Part shown: positions 28,330 to 38,993 of the stretch, one piece after another
Layout: every line of letters begins with the position of its first letter
How positions within the stretch are numbered: position 1 is the stretch's first letter
Source of the DNA: Bradymonadales bacterium
Lineage (GTDB): Bacteria > Myxococcota_A > Bradymonadia > JAFGEP01
Direction: 5' to 3'
Length of the DNA stretch: 64,000 bases
Assembly (NCBI GenBank): GCA_016931535.1
Contig: JAFGEP010000078.1
Location: forward strand, 1-64,000
Program-made: the position numbers and the translations under genes
Notes under the pieces: generated by a model
Told to the model about the DNA's origin: nothing
The model's input: the letters and a program-made list of their open reading frames with translations, nothing else
The model's database searches: none

Positions 28330-31300
28330 CTACTTCTCTTCTTTTTCTATCTCCAATTCAAATTGAGCGACAGCCTTATTTTCCAGGGAGCTGATCTCGG
28401 CCTGACTGGGCGCTTCTCGCAATTCGAAGTCGAGGCGCCCCGCTTCGAGGCCCTGACGGGCCTGGTAACAGGCATCCGACAGGAGGTAGGCGACGAGCTG
28501 TTTCACCTCGACGGAGAGCTTCATGGCCTCGACCAGCTCCCCGGGAGAACGGATGCGCTTTCCATTCAAGGCCGAATGTCGGGTAAACAGCCGTTCCATC
28601 GTGGCGCCCAGGTCGTCGCAGATCAACAGGCCGACCCTGGCCGCGGTGTGGCGGCTGTTGTCACGCCACTGCGAGGGGTTGGGGGCATCGCTGCGCTGCA
28701 ATCCGCGTTGCTTGCCGGGATCCGGATGGGGTGTCAGCTCGGGATCTTGACCGAACAGGATGCGCCAACCCCGGACCCGCGCGTCCATGGCCTCGTCGCG
28801 CCCGAAGGTGTCATCCGGGCCGACCAGCGGTTCCAGGGCCGCCTCGTGGAATCCCACGTAGTCCAGCTCGGAAAGCACCGAGCACATGATGTACTCGGGC
28901 AGGCAGAGGGTGGCCAGGTAGGCCAGCTCGAACTGAAGTTGGCGCTCTTCCAGCGTTTCCAGCAGGTTGGCGTCGAGGTGCACCTGGGGGATGGGGGCGT
29001 TGAAGAAGCGAGTCTGGCTGCCAGCCGCCGAAAAACGCAATCTCGCCGAGCTCAGGCCGATCACGCTGGCCGCCATCTTGAACTCGGCGTCCAGCGGCTC
29101 GAACTCGTACAGCTCGGCCTGGGTGCGCAGGTAATCGTCACTCACCGCGGCTGCGGCCGCTTGCGCCAGGTGGGTCAACACGGCGGTGGGGGGGGGATCG
29201 AAGCGGACCGCCCGCTCAAAGAGGTCGCCGGTCAGGGCATCGACCTCCCGGACTTTTGAGGTTGAAGACGCTGTGCGGCGGAGCGCTTTGCGTTCCTCCT
29301 CCGTGGCGGCCTGGCACAGCTCGAGCAGGGAGGTCAGGACAAAGGCGCGATCGGAGTATCCGTTGTGGAGGTACCAGTTTCTCAGGGTCCTGAGATGGGG
29401 CAGATCCAGCTCATCCAACAAAGCCAGCCGGTGGAGGGTGGTTACGGCCTGGAGCCCGTTGGGATGGGAGACGTCGAGGGTGAGCTCCAGCTTTTTCTTC
29501 AAGGCGTGGATGTCGTCCGGATGGTGCTCGATGATCTCGTCGCAGACCTCCACAGCTCTGGTCGAGTCGGAAATCGGCCCCGTCAACAGCTCCAGCAGAG
29601 CGGAAAGGACGAAGTCTCGTGCGCCACAGCGGGATGGCCCCAGTCTTTCCAGGTGGGCCTCCAGCTGTTGGCGCAGCTCGTACCAATCCTCCGAACGTCT
29701 GGCGGTATCGATGAGACCCGACAGGATCTCCCGGTTGTGGGGATCCAGGCGGAGGGCGGCCACGTAGTGGGTCATGGCCACCTGGTACTCTTCATGGCCG
29801 GCTGCCGCCTCGGCAGCCAGGAGGCGGCAGCGGACGACCTGGTCGGGTTCGGGCAGTCGAGGGAGGAGGGACTCGGCCAGCTCGCTTCCGATCTTCCAAC
29901 GGCCTAGCTTGACAGATAAGGCCAGCGCCTTCTGCTTGGCCTCCAGGTTGCCCGGATCTTCGGCGGTGGCCCTCACCAAAAGGTCCCAGGCCTCTTCGGG
30001 GAGGTTCAGGTGGTGCCAGGCGAGATCGGCCAGCTCGACCGACAAAGCTGCCGATTCTGCGCCGGGAGGCGTTTGCTCCAAGAGCCGTCTGATGGCGAGG
30101 TAAGCCTTGTCCCACTGGGCTCGCTCGATGTGGAGGTCGGCCAGTTTGCGGGCGGCCTGTTTCTGTCCTGTCTGTCCGGAGGTGGCGACCTGCTCCAGGA
30201 TGACGATGGCGCCGGGCAGGTTGCCCCTCGCCTGGAGCGCCTCCGCCTTGACCAGCATGGCCTGTGCCTGGATGTCGAGATCATCGGTGGCGGTGGACAG
30301 GACCTCATCGACGTAGTGATTGGCGAGAGCCGCTGCGCCGCGAGCCAGTGCCAGGCGCGCCAGGCCGACAAGGATCTCGGGGTCGCTGGGATCAAGGCTG
30401 TGGGCTTCGGTAAAGTGTTGCTGGGCCAGGTCGAGCTGACCGGCCAACTCGGCCGCTTGTGCCAGCTTCTTGCTGCCGATGCGGCGCTTCTCGAGGTAGC
30501 CGGGCTCCGGTCTGCCGGCCTCCTGGTCCGCCTCGAGCTGTGTGAGCAGCTGGGAGTAGACTCCGACCGCATGTTCGTGCTGGCCGTTGGCCAGGAGGAG
30601 ATCCCCCAGCTCCCACGAGATCTCGGCGGTCTGCTCGCCCAGCTGGATCGCAGCCAACAGGGCTTCCGCCGATTTTGCCGTATCTCCCTGGGCTTTCAGG
30701 AGATGGGCCTGGGCGACCAGTGCGGCCCGGCGGGAGGTGGGTTCGAGGTCGGTCTTCAGCAGCCGGGCAAAGAACTGGTTGGCCCGACTCAACTGGTTGG
30801 TGCCGGCCAGCAAGGCGTGGTAGCGATCCTGGGCGAACCGGTTGCCAGGGTCGGCCGATAGCGCCGACTCATAGGCACAGAGGACCTCGTTCATCTGTAG
30901 GGAGGTGTGCTCCAATGACAGGGCCCATCGGGACCAGGCCTGGCTCAGCAGGGGACTGGCCGGCCACTGCTCCAGCAGGGTGACCGCTTTCTGGGCAGCG
31001 GATTGTGCTTCCTCCCAGCGCCCGACGGCCTGGGTAAGCCGGGCGATTTCCAGCCAGCTCACAGGCCAGTCTGGATCGACTTCGGTGGCACGAAGCCAGG
31101 TTTTCAGGGCCTGATCGGTATAGAGCAACCCCTTTTCCAGGGTGTGGGCAGCCAGCGCCAGGTACAACGAGGCGATCCGCGGTGGTGGGATCCGGTCGAG
31201 CTGAGCGGGATCGATCTCCGGCAGCCCTCTGGCCAGCTTGACCAGCAGCCTTCTCTTGTCCGCCGCCCACATCGCCTCATCCTGGTGGAGCGAGAGTTCG

Positions 31301-34300
31301 GCCAGGGAGCGGTAGGCGTCCACCTGGTCACGCCATCGCCCGGTTTCCTCGCAGAGATCGATGAGCATGAGCCAGGCTGCCGTGTTGTTCGGGTCCTTGC
31401 GTACGGCCCGGTTACACAGCCGACTGGCTCTTCTGGGGTCAACCAGGAGATCGAAGGCGATGAGGGTGGCCTGGAGGAGGAGGGCGCCGGCCTGTTCGTC
31501 CGGCACCTGCTGGCTCTTCGACTCCAACAGGTTGATGGCGGTCTCGGGTTGGTTCACCTTGAGATACAGATCCACCAGCTGCTCGACGGGGGGCGGATTG
31601 CCAGGAAAGAGATGGGCGACCCGCTCCAGCTCCTGGAGTGCCTGCTCGTATCGCTCCATCCGGGTGTACAGATCGGCCAGCTCCCGCATCATCTCGCCCC
31701 GGCGCTCCTGGTCGGAGGTCAGGGGTACGGCTTGACTCAGACAGCGGGCGACCCGGTCGAGATCTCCCGCCTCGCGATGCAGGTGGGCCAGACCCAGCAG
31801 GGCCTCCAGGTCGTTGGGGTCGAAGCTCAGCACACCGCGGTAGGCCTCCACCGCCCCTTCCTTCAGCCCGAGCCGTTCAGCCAGGCGGGCGATGCGATGA
31901 AAGAGGAGCCGTCCCTGCTCCGGTTTCTCGGTGTAGGCTGCCCACTCGGTCAGGGTGGCCAGCAGCCGCTGCTCCTGCTTCTGTGAGATCAGGAGATCCT
32001 CCAGCGATTGCAGAGGCTCCAGCCGGTCGGGATCGATACGGAAGGCCTCGGTAAAAGCCCTGACCGCCCGATCGACGTCCAGCAAGTGGGTGGTGCACAG
32101 CTCCGCAAGACGGATCCAGGCCCCGAAGCGGTCGAGAGGGTCGGTCTGGTTGGTGGCGTCCCACTCGTAGGCGTCAGCCAGGAGGTCGAGGCGTCCCGAG
32201 GCATTGGCGTACTGCTCGAGCTTGCCGCGCAGCATCTCATCGCTGGTGTCCACCTTCCAGGCACGGCCGATGAACTCGAAGGCGCGATCGGGGGAGCCAA
32301 GCTCCTCCGCGGCGATTCGAGCCATCTCCACCAGGAGGTGCATCCGGATGGCCCGCTCGGGGCGTTCCTTCACCACCAGGTCGAACAGCTTGATGAGGGT
32401 CTCCCACTGCTCGTACTGGCGCGCGAAACGGATCAGCTCGGATTGGAGCTGAGGGTGATCGGGTTCCAGCTGAAAGGCCACCACCAGCTGGTCGAAGGCC
32501 TCCTTCCACTGGCCCATCTTGTTTTCGAGGATGTCGGCGCGCAGACGCAACAGCTCGATCTTCTCCCGCAGCTCGACCGCCTCGTCCCAACGCTCCTGGT
32601 AAAAGCCCTCCAGCGGTTCCCACAACTCGTGCTGGTTGGCCAGCAACTCCATGCGGGCCAGCGTCTCTCCATGGGCCGGCTGGACCAGGTAGGCTTCCTT
32701 CAGGACAGCCAACGCCCTGATGGGCAGCTCCGCCTGCTCGGAGAGGATTTCGGCCAGCTGGTGGTAGAGCTTGACCTTGCCTTCCGGTTCCAGGGTGGCC
32801 CGGACCAGACGGGTGTAGGTTGCCTCCAGCCGATCCCACAAGTGGTGCCGGGAGGCCATCCGGCTGAGGGTGGCAAACAGCTCGTCCTGGCGGGGAGCCG
32901 GCTCGAACTGGGAGTACAGCAGGTCGAACGCCCTGTCGGCCTGCCCGAGCTGGTCGGCCATGATGTGAGCGGCGTCGATGAGGTGGTCCAGCTTTTCGGC
33001 AGATTCGGTCCCTCGTTGCATGTCTTTGAGCAGGACCTGGATGTAGGGCTCCCACAGATCGTGCTGCTCGGCCAGTCTACGCAGATGTCTGATGGAGGTG
33101 GTCTCGTCGTCGAGCAGCTCATAGGTCCTCCGGTGCAGGTCGAAGGCCATCTCCGGCTGCGAAAGCTGCTCTTCGTATACCTGCGCCGCCTCTCTCCACA
33201 GGGCGCCGCGGATGTGCGGATCGGGATCGAGCTGCGCCAGCCGTTCCAGCAGGTTGAGGACCTCCTGCCAGCGGCCGGTGGTGGAGTAGATCCGCTTGAG
33301 GGCGTTCAAGGCCAGGCGATTGGCCGGCTGTAGCCTGAGGATATCCTGGTAGGCTTCGGCCGCCCGATCCGGTTCACCCAGTGTCTCTTCCGCCAAGATC
33401 GCCTTTTTCAGCCAGAGGTCGGCCCGTTGCTGGTCCTTGTCGGCCAGTGCCGCCAGCCGATCCCAGACCTCGGCCAGCGCCCGGTGGTCCCCGGTCGCTT
33501 CGAGAAGGCGCGCCAGCTGCTCCAGACCGCTCTTGTCCAGTGGATCGAGCTCGACCAGCCGGTTGTACAGCTCCACTGCGGCGGCCTGATCCCCAAGCTG
33601 GTTCTCGGCGATCTCGGCGGCCCGTGTGACCAGCTCGGCGAGGTCGTTGGCCAGCGGTTCCAGCTCGACGATTCTGCGGGTGTGGTGCAATATCTCCTGG
33701 AAATCCTGGGATTTTTCGGCGATCCGCAGCAGCGCCCGGTGGGCTCCGGCATCCTCCGGTACCAGCTCGAGGATCTCCTGGTAGATCTGCCTGGCTCTCT
33801 GGAGCTGGTCGAGCTGGTGTTCATGGAGGGAGCCGAGCTGCCGCAGGAGCGCCAGTCGTTGCTCCTGCACCGTGGCGCTGTTCAACAACGACTCGGCCAG
33901 CTCGACGGCCTGAGCCCACTGGCCCATATCCTCCAGGTGCTTCACCAGGGTCTCGGCCACCTCGGTCCGCTCCGGCTCCAGGTGGATCACCTCACCGAGC
34001 GCCCAGGCCCGCCAATCCCGTTCTTCGCTGGAACCCGGTCCCACCATGTCGGCGGCGTCGGCCAGCCGCAGGAGCAGCTGGACCCGAGTCTCTTGATCTG
34101 GTGCCCGCTCAACCTGGGCCACCAGCAGGTCGCGCCACTGGGTGAACCGGCTGAGGCTGCTCAGGTTCTCATCCGCCAGGTCGAGGACGATCGGGTTGGC
34201 CGGTTCTCGTTCCAGGATGAACAGCAGCTCGTCGATCGCCTGCTCGCGATCTCCCAGGGCTTCGGCCAGGATACGGGCCGCTCTGAGCCTGAGATCGGTC

Positions 34301-37300
34301 CGCTGTGGAGCGGTCTCGATCATCGCCCGGGTGTACTTCAGCTCCAGCTGGGCATCATCGATCTGCAGGGCCATGTCGGCGGCCCGTTCCAGCAGCACCA
34401 GGTCATCCGGCTGGTGTTTGAGGACCTCATCGAGGGTGGCCAACATCTCCGGGAGCCGGTCGAGCTCTTCCAGCAGGTCGGCCACCTGGAGGAGACAGGC
34501 GACCTTGGTCTCGGTCTCGACAGCACGTTCGGCTTTGCTCCTCAGCAGATCGAGCAGCTCCTGGTGTCGACCCGCCCGACGGTAGATCTCCATCAGGCTG
34601 TCGAAGGCTTGCTGCATCGCCTGGGGGTTTGCCTGGGGGGTGGCCAGGATCTCCTCGAAAAGCGGGATGGCTCGACCGGGGTTGGAGAGGCGAAAAGCGG
34701 CCAGCTGTCCCAACTCGGCCAGACGATCGGAGCGGGGGGAGGGGTCCGTCAGCTGCAGGAGGGTGCTCGCCAACAGGTCGAAGTAGGTGGGAAGATCCTC
34801 CACCTTGCCGTAGATCTCCCGGAAGAACTCCAGGGCGGGTTGGCTGAGCGGATCGAGGTCGAGCGCCAACCGGTAGGTATCCACCGCCAGGTCGGGCCGA
34901 TGGAGGGTGGTGTGCTGGTAGCGGCCGTAGGCCTCCATCAAGGCCAATAACTCCTGCTGGTTGTCCTCCGGCGTGCTACGCGAGATGACCAGCCGGTAGA
35001 GCTGGTCCAGCTCTACGATCCGGTTGCCGGTTTCCAGCAGGGCGATGAACTCGTGGATGGCTGGCCAGTCGTCGGGGAAGTCCTCGATCATTTGCCAGTA
35101 GACCGCCTGGTGGCGCTGGTCGTCATGCAGTCGATCTCGACAGAGCGCCAGCAGCTCTGTGTAGATTGCCCGTCTGGCGTCGATGTCTTCCAGGCGGCCA
35201 GCGCGTCGCATCAGGAGATCGAAGAGCTCCTCGTGGAGGTTCTCTGTGTTCAATGCCGCGAGGAGCGATTGGTGTGCCCGATCTTCCAGGGTGGTGTAGC
35301 GGTCGATGGCCAGGAGGTACGAAAGCCAGCGTCTGTCCAGATCGACCGGCTCCGCGCCAAGAAGCAAGGCGGACATCGCTCGGGCGATGTGCGGCAGGTC
35401 AAGGGTGTCGCCGGGTTGCTCGGCCGTCTCCTCCAGGAGCTGCTCGAACGCATCGAGCCCTTTCTCTTGGCGGAGCAGGTCGACAAGGTGCTGGCGGATC
35501 TCCGGTTGTTGGGGAGCGTCGAGCAGGGCGGTCAGCAGGATGCCAACAGCCTGCGCGGGTTGGTCAAGGCGGGTCCAGAGGGTCTGGGCCTTCTGGCAGT
35601 TCAGGCTAATACGTTCCCCTGGATCCTGGATGAGCGCCATTTCCCGATCGAACAGCGGCAGGCAGGAGTCCCAGCGGCCCGCGCGAGCGAAGGCTTCTCT
35701 GGCGTGCTGGACATAGAGGCGGTTCGAGCGATCGAGCTCGGAGGCCACCTGGTAGTACTCCAGGGCGGTGGTCACATCGGACAGGCGGGTCTCCAGGAGG
35801 CGGGCCATCTGGAAACGCATGGCGGCTTCTTCGGCCGGGGTTTCGGTCTGCTCCAGCCGGATGGTCAACAGGTAGAACAGGTCATCCCAGCGCTGATGCC
35901 GCTCGGCAACCGATTCGATCAGCGGCTCCACCTCGTCGGTTCGATCGGGATGCAACCTGAGCTCGAACAGACGCTCCATCAGGCCGGTGAGCTCTTCGGG
36001 AGTGCGGGCTCGCTCGGAGGCGGCGGTGTACCTGTCCAGGGCTGCTTTGGGATCGGCCAGCTCGGTGCGAAGCAGGTCGCCCATCTTGAACAGGAGCTGG
36101 ACCTGTGTGGGTGCATCCGCCGTGTGCTCCAGGCGCTCCTGCCACAGCGCCAGCAGCTCGGCGGTACGATTGGCTCGATAGAGCTGATCCTGGAGCGCCT
36201 CCTCGAGCCGTTGTTGGATTTCGATCTCTTCGACCTCCAGGGCATACTGCTGGTAGCGCTCGATCACGGCTGGCAGGCAAGCTTCGTCCATGGTGGCCGC
36301 GGCATTGAAGGACTCGATCGCTTCCAGCCTCCGGTCGAGGGAGTGCCACAGGATCTCGCCCGCTCGGCATTGTAGGGCCGCCGTTTCCGAGGAGGGCAGC
36401 AAGGAGGAACGGATCTGGGCCTGGATCATCTCCAGGGCCTCAGGCCAGTGGTCTGTCTGCTCCCAGGCGCCCTGGAGGAAGCGCATCAGGGCGATGTCCT
36501 GGGGGGCCAGGTTACGCAGGCTGATCGCGGTCTCGATGACCTCTTCCAGTCGGTCGGGCTGAGTCTGGGTGGCCTGCTCGAGGTAGGCCACCGCCAGGTC
36601 CCAGCGAGCGAGGTCTCGACCGGCGACTCGGGTCAAGGTCATGAGCAGGGAGAATCGGGCCGTGACCAGGTCCGAGCCGAGGGCGTCGAGGCGTTTGAGC
36701 AGGAGGTCGTGCAGCTCTTGGTAGCGGCCGGCGTTGCGGTAGATTTCTTGAAGAGCGAGGTTTACGGCGTCGTTGGCGGGATGGGAGCTGTTGAGCCGTT
36801 CGAGCTCTTCCAGGCAGACCGAGGTCAGGTTGGGGGATTCGTGGTAGGCTTTCAGGTAGGCCTCTGCGGCCTTTTTCGGTTGGTCGAGCTTGATGATCCG
36901 GAAGCGGGCCAGCTCCAGGTAGGCCGCTCCTCGATCGTCGCCAGGAGGGGTTCTCCGGACATCTTCTTCCAGGATGGTTTCCAGCAGAGGCCAGAACCCC
37001 TTTTTCCAGAACAGATCTCCCAGCAACTCCCGCAACCCTTCCACCCGCTCGGATAGCTGGAGGGCCCTGTCATAGCTGGATCGAACCAGCTCCTGGTCAC
37101 CCAGCTCACGGGCCCACTTCTCCGCCACCGAGAGATGGAGCAGGCTCGCCTCGTAGGGGCTGACGGCGGTCGCCCGCAAGGCGTACAACTCGGCCAGGGC
37201 GCGCCAGTCCATGGCGGCCATCAGGTTGCTCTTGAGCTCGAGAAAGCGGGCTGTATCTGCGGGACTACTCTTGAGGTGCTCCCACAGAGACTGGTTCTGT

Positions 37301-37308
37301 TCGGACAT
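28330..37308 (-). CDS. Giant TPR-repeat protein (2992 aa)
   Basis: A 2992-aa protein built almost wholly of TPR-like helix pairs over about 2600 residues (for example WQEVLNLLERLAQLDPDPHI, YQEILELVPEDAGAHRALLR). The terminal 350 residues are not TPR and share an ordered set of patterns with the end of the 1667-aa protein at 13241-18244: a short beta segment, LETLEERQLQFELAYLATL, a GLLICDDLGATMERLF block and a final helix (LVEAMKLSVEVKQLVAYLLS). No signal or membrane segment. I use ATG 37308 (MSEQNQSLWEHLK); the frame stays open to 37488 without support. The membrane kinase gene lies 242 bp upstream in the same direction, so phosphorylation-dependent scaffolding is a reasonable inference. Confidence 0.82.
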   Translation of the reverse strand: MSEQNQSLWEHLKSSPADTARFLELKSNLMAAMDWRALAELYALRATAVSPYEASLLHLSVAEKWARELGDQELVRSSYDRALQLSERVEGLRELLGDLFWKKGFWPLLETILEEDVRRTPPGDDRGAAYLELARFRIIKLDQPKKAAEAYLKAYHESPNLTSVCLEELERLNSSHPANDAVNLALQEIYRNAGRYQELHDLLLKRLDALGSDLVTARFSLLMTLTRVAGRDLARWDLAVAYLEQATQTQPDRLEEVIETAISLRNLAPQDIALMRFLQGAWEQTDHWPEALEMIQAQIRSSLLPSSETAALQCRAGEILWHSLDRRLEAIESFNAAATMDEACLPAVIERYQQYALEVEEIEIQQRLEEALQDQLYRANRTAELLALWQERLEHTADAPTQVQLLFKMGDLLRTELADPKAALDRYTAASERARTPEELTGLMERLFELRLHPDRTDEVEPLIESVAERHQRWDDLFYLLTIRLEQTETPAEEAAMRFQMARLLETRLSDVTTALEYYQVASELDRSNRLYVQHAREAFARAGRWDSCLPLFDREMALIQDPGERISLNCQKAQTLWTRLDQPAQAVGILLTALLDAPQQPEIRQHLVDLLRQEKGLDAFEQLLEETAEQPGDTLDLPHIARAMSALLLGAEPVDLDRRWLSYLLAIDRYTTLEDRAHQSLLAALNTENLHEELFDLLMRRAGRLEDIDARRAIYTELLALCRDRLHDDQRHQAVYWQMIEDFPDDWPAIHEFIALLETGNRIVELDQLYRLVISRSTPEDNQQELLALMEAYGRYQHTTLHRPDLAVDTYRLALDLDPLSQPALEFFREIYGKVEDLPTYFDLLASTLLQLTDPSPRSDRLAELGQLAAFRLSNPGRAIPLFEEILATPQANPQAMQQAFDSLMEIYRRAGRHQELLDLLRSKAERAVETETKVACLLQVADLLEELDRLPEMLATLDEVLKHQPDDLVLLERAADMALQIDDAQLELKYTRAMIETAPQRTDLRLRAARILAEALGDREQAIDELLFILEREPANPIVLDLADENLSSLSRFTQWRDLLVAQVERAPDQETRVQLLLRLADAADMVGPGSSEERDWRAWALGEVIHLEPERTEVAETLVKHLEDMGQWAQAVELAESLLNSATVQEQRLALLRQLGSLHEHQLDQLQRARQIYQEILELVPEDAGAHRALLRIAEKSQDFQEILHHTRRIVELEPLANDLAELVTRAAEIAENQLGDQAAAVELYNRLVELDPLDKSGLEQLARLLEATGDHRALAEVWDRLAALADKDQQRADLWLKKAILAEETLGEPDRAAEAYQDILRLQPANRLALNALKRIYSTTGRWQEVLNLLERLAQLDPDPHIRGALWREAAQVYEEQLSQPEMAFDLHRRTYELLDDETTSIRHLRRLAEQHDLWEPYIQVLLKDMQRGTESAEKLDHLIDAAHIMADQLGQADRAFDLLYSQFEPAPRQDELFATLSRMASRHHLWDRLEATYTRLVRATLEPEGKVKLYHQLAEILSEQAELPIRALAVLKEAYLVQPAHGETLARMELLANQHELWEPLEGFYQERWDEAVELREKIELLRLRADILENKMGQWKEAFDQLVVAFQLEPDHPQLQSELIRFARQYEQWETLIKLFDLVVKERPERAIRMHLLVEMARIAAEELGSPDRAFEFIGRAWKVDTSDEMLRGKLEQYANASGRLDLLADAYEWDATNQTDPLDRFGAWIRLAELCTTHLLDVDRAVRAFTEAFRIDPDRLEPLQSLEDLLISQKQEQRLLATLTEWAAYTEKPEQGRLLFHRIARLAERLGLKEGAVEAYRGVLSFDPNDLEALLGLAHLHREAGDLDRVARCLSQAVPLTSDQERRGEMMRELADLYTRMERYEQALQELERVAHLFPGNPPPVEQLVDLYLKVNQPETAINLLESKSQQVPDEQAGALLLQATLIAFDLLVDPRRASRLCNRAVRKDPNNTAAWLMLIDLCEETGRWRDQVDAYRSLAELSLHQDEAMWAADKRRLLVKLARGLPEIDPAQLDRIPPPRIASLYLALAAHTLEKGLLYTDQALKTWLRATEVDPDWPVSWLEIARLTQAVGRWEEAQSAAQKAVTLLEQWPASPLLSQAWSRWALSLEHTSLQMNEVLCAYESALSADPGNRFAQDRYHALLAGTNQLSRANQFFARLLKTDLEPTSRRAALVAQAHLLKAQGDTAKSAEALLAAIQLGEQTAEISWELGDLLLANGQHEHAVGVYSQLLTQLEADQEAGRPEPGYLEKRRIGSKKLAQAAELAGQLDLAQQHFTEAHSLDPSDPEILVGLARLALARGAAALANHYVDEVLSTATDDLDIQAQAMLVKAEALQARGNLPGAIVILEQVATSGQTGQKQAARKLADLHIERAQWDKAYLAIRRLLEQTPPGAESAALSVELADLAWHHLNLPEEAWDLLVRATAEDPGNLEAKQKALALSVKLGRWKIGSELAESLLPRLPEPDQVVRCRLLAAEAAAGHEEYQVAMTHYVAALRLDPHNREILSGLIDTARRSEDWYELRQQLEAHLERLGPSRCGARDFVLSALLELLTGPISDSTRAVEVCDEIIEHHPDDIHALKKKLELTLDVSHPNGLQAVTTLHRLALLDELDLPHLRTLRNWYLHNGYSDRAFVLTSLLELCQAATEEERKALRRTASSTSKVREVDALTGDLFERAVRFDPPPTAVLTHLAQAAAAAVSDDYLRTQAELYEFEPLDAEFKMAASVIGLSSARLRFSAAGSQTRFFNAPIPQVHLDANLLETLEERQLQFELAYLATLCLPEYIMCSVLSELDYVGFHEAALEPLVGPDDTFGRDEAMDARVRGWRILFGQDPELTPHPDPGKQRGLQRSDAPNPSQWRDNSRHTAARVGLLICDDLGATMERLFTRHSALNGKRIRSPGELVEAMKLSVEVKQLVAYLLSDACYQARQGLEAGRLDFELREAPSQAEISSLENKAVAQFELEIEKEEK

Positions 37309-37550
37309 GACGATCACCACCCAGCGCGACGAACGGAAGCTGCTATCATACTCAATATCGGCTCGGCCGGGTACCAGAGATTCGCTCGGGATCCCATCTG
37401 TCTGAGTTGAAAAGGGAAAGAAGGGCAGAGGCAGCAGACGTGTTTCGCTCGGGCCAAGGCCGAGGGAAGCGGGGCGTAGCGCCGGCAAAACGACGGGTAT
37501 GGGTAGAGTGCGAAAAGGGGCGGCGGTTTCGGGATCACGCCGCTGGGGAT

Positions 37551-38993
37551 CTATCGCCGGATCAGCACGACCGTCAGCACACCGGCAGCGATGGCGAGCA
37601 GGGCGAGCAGCGACCAGAGGAGGACCATCCAGAACCTCTGCTGTTTCAAGCGGAGCCGCCGGACCTGCTGGGTAGAGCGGATGTCCTGGTCGGGGCTTTC
37701 ATCGGCCACGTCGATGGCGGACCAGTCCGAGGAATCTCGCCGAGCGTTCAATGTCTCTTCGCTGGCAGCGCGCCGGCGTCTCCGGCCGGCAGGAACCAGG
37801 GTTTCGAGAGAGTCCAGATCCTCGGGCGTTTCCGCTTGCACCAGGTGGCTCATCTCGTCCAGGTTCTGTTTGGGAATGGCGTCTGCCAGGGTGATCTCCT
37901 GGCTTGGTGACTTGGAGCCGCTCCGTGGCCGTCGTGGGCTCGACTTCACGGCGGTGGGTGTGGTGGCAGCCAGGGAGTCCTGGCGAACAAGCAGCTTGCC
38001 GGAAAGCTCCTTGAGCGCTTCGATCATGTCCAGCGCGGTGGCGAAACGCTCCTCGGGGTTCTTGGCCATCGCCTGGATGAGAAAGCGGTCGATCTCGACC
38101 GGCAGGTTCAGCTCGGGTCTGACCTTGCTGGGTGTCTGGAGCGGTTTCAGTACGATGTTGGCGCCCACTTCGACCGGCGTCTTGCCAGGGAAGGGGCGCT
38201 GCTGGGTGAGCATCTGGTGCATCAGGCCCGCCGCCGAAAACAGGTCGCTGCGTTGGTCCAACGGAAGCCCCTGGACCTGCTCGGGGGACATGAAAGCCGG
38301 GGTCCCGCATACGAAGCCGGCCTCCGTCAGCGGAGCCCAGGTCTTGGATCCGGACTGGGTCCCGTCCATGGCGGTGGCGATGCCGAAATCGAGGACCTTG
38401 GCGATCTCCCGGTTGTCCGGCAAGGTGCAGATGAACACGTTGGCAGGCTTGAGGTCGCGGTGGAGAATCCCTTTGTCGTGGGCGGCTTGCAGGGCAGAAA
38501 GCACATCGGTCATGAACACGACGATGCGCTTCAGTGGAATGGGAAACTCCTCGTTGATGATCTGCTCCAGCGTCTTCCCCTCCAGAAGCTCCATCGCCAG
38601 GTAGGGCTGCCCCCCGGCCAGCTGCCCGAAGTCATAGATCTGCACCACGTTGGGATGACCCAGCTGGCTGGAGGCGCGAGCCTCTCTCCGAAAGCGGGCC
38701 CGAGTGGTCTCGTCGTCGGTGGATTCCCCGATCACCTTGAGGGCCACCGGTCGGCTGAGCGCGATCTGTTCGGCGCGATAGACCACCCCCATCGAGCCGG
38801 TCCCCAGGATCTCATCCACCCGATAGGCCCCCGCCACGATCTGGCCTACCAGGCTGGAAGCCTCGATCTTCCCGTCCTGGACCAGCTTCTGACCGCAATG
38901 GCCGCAAAATCGAGCATCCCCCCGCAGATGTGTGCCACAATCAGGGCAGATCCTCGTCTGGGAGGAGGTTGCGTCCGGATCGATCCTCAACAC
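37551..38993 (-). CDS. Ser/Thr protein kinase with zinc ribbon and membrane anchor
   Basis: A 480-aa protein. The N-terminus is a zinc ribbon (Cys16, Cys19, Cys30, Cys33). The kinase domain follows: GTGSMGVVY loop, VALKVIG lysine, HRDLKPAN catalytic loop (a normal RD kinase), DFGIAT and SPEQ. A linker rich in Ser/Arg comes next, and the C-terminal helix WMVLLWSLLALLAIAAGVLT with a basic end anchors it in the inner membrane, kinase inside. GTG 38993 lies 11 bases after a perfect AAAGGAGGTAAC. It precedes the giant TPR gene in the same direction. Confidence 0.93.
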   Translation of the reverse strand: MLRIDPDATSSQTRICPDCGTHLRGDARFCGHCGQKLVQDGKIEASSLVGQIVAGAYRVDEILGTGSMGVVYRAEQIALSRPVALKVIGESTDDETTRARFRREARASSQLGHPNVVQIYDFGQLAGGQPYLAMELLEGKTLEQIINEEFPIPLKRIVVFMTDVLSALQAAHDKGILHRDLKPANVFICTLPDNREIAKVLDFGIATAMDGTQSGSKTWAPLTEAGFVCGTPAFMSPEQVQGLPLDQRSDLFSAAGLMHQMLTQQRPFPGKTPVEVGANIVLKPLQTPSKVRPELNLPVEIDRFLIQAMAKNPEERFATALDMIEALKELSGKLLVRQDSLAATTPTAVKSSPRRPRSGSKSPSQEITLADAIPKQNLDEMSHLVQAETPEDLDSLETLVPAGRRRRRAASEETLNARRDSSDWSAIDVADESPDQDIRSTQQVRRLRLKQQRFWMVLLWSLLALLAIAAGVLTVVLIRR

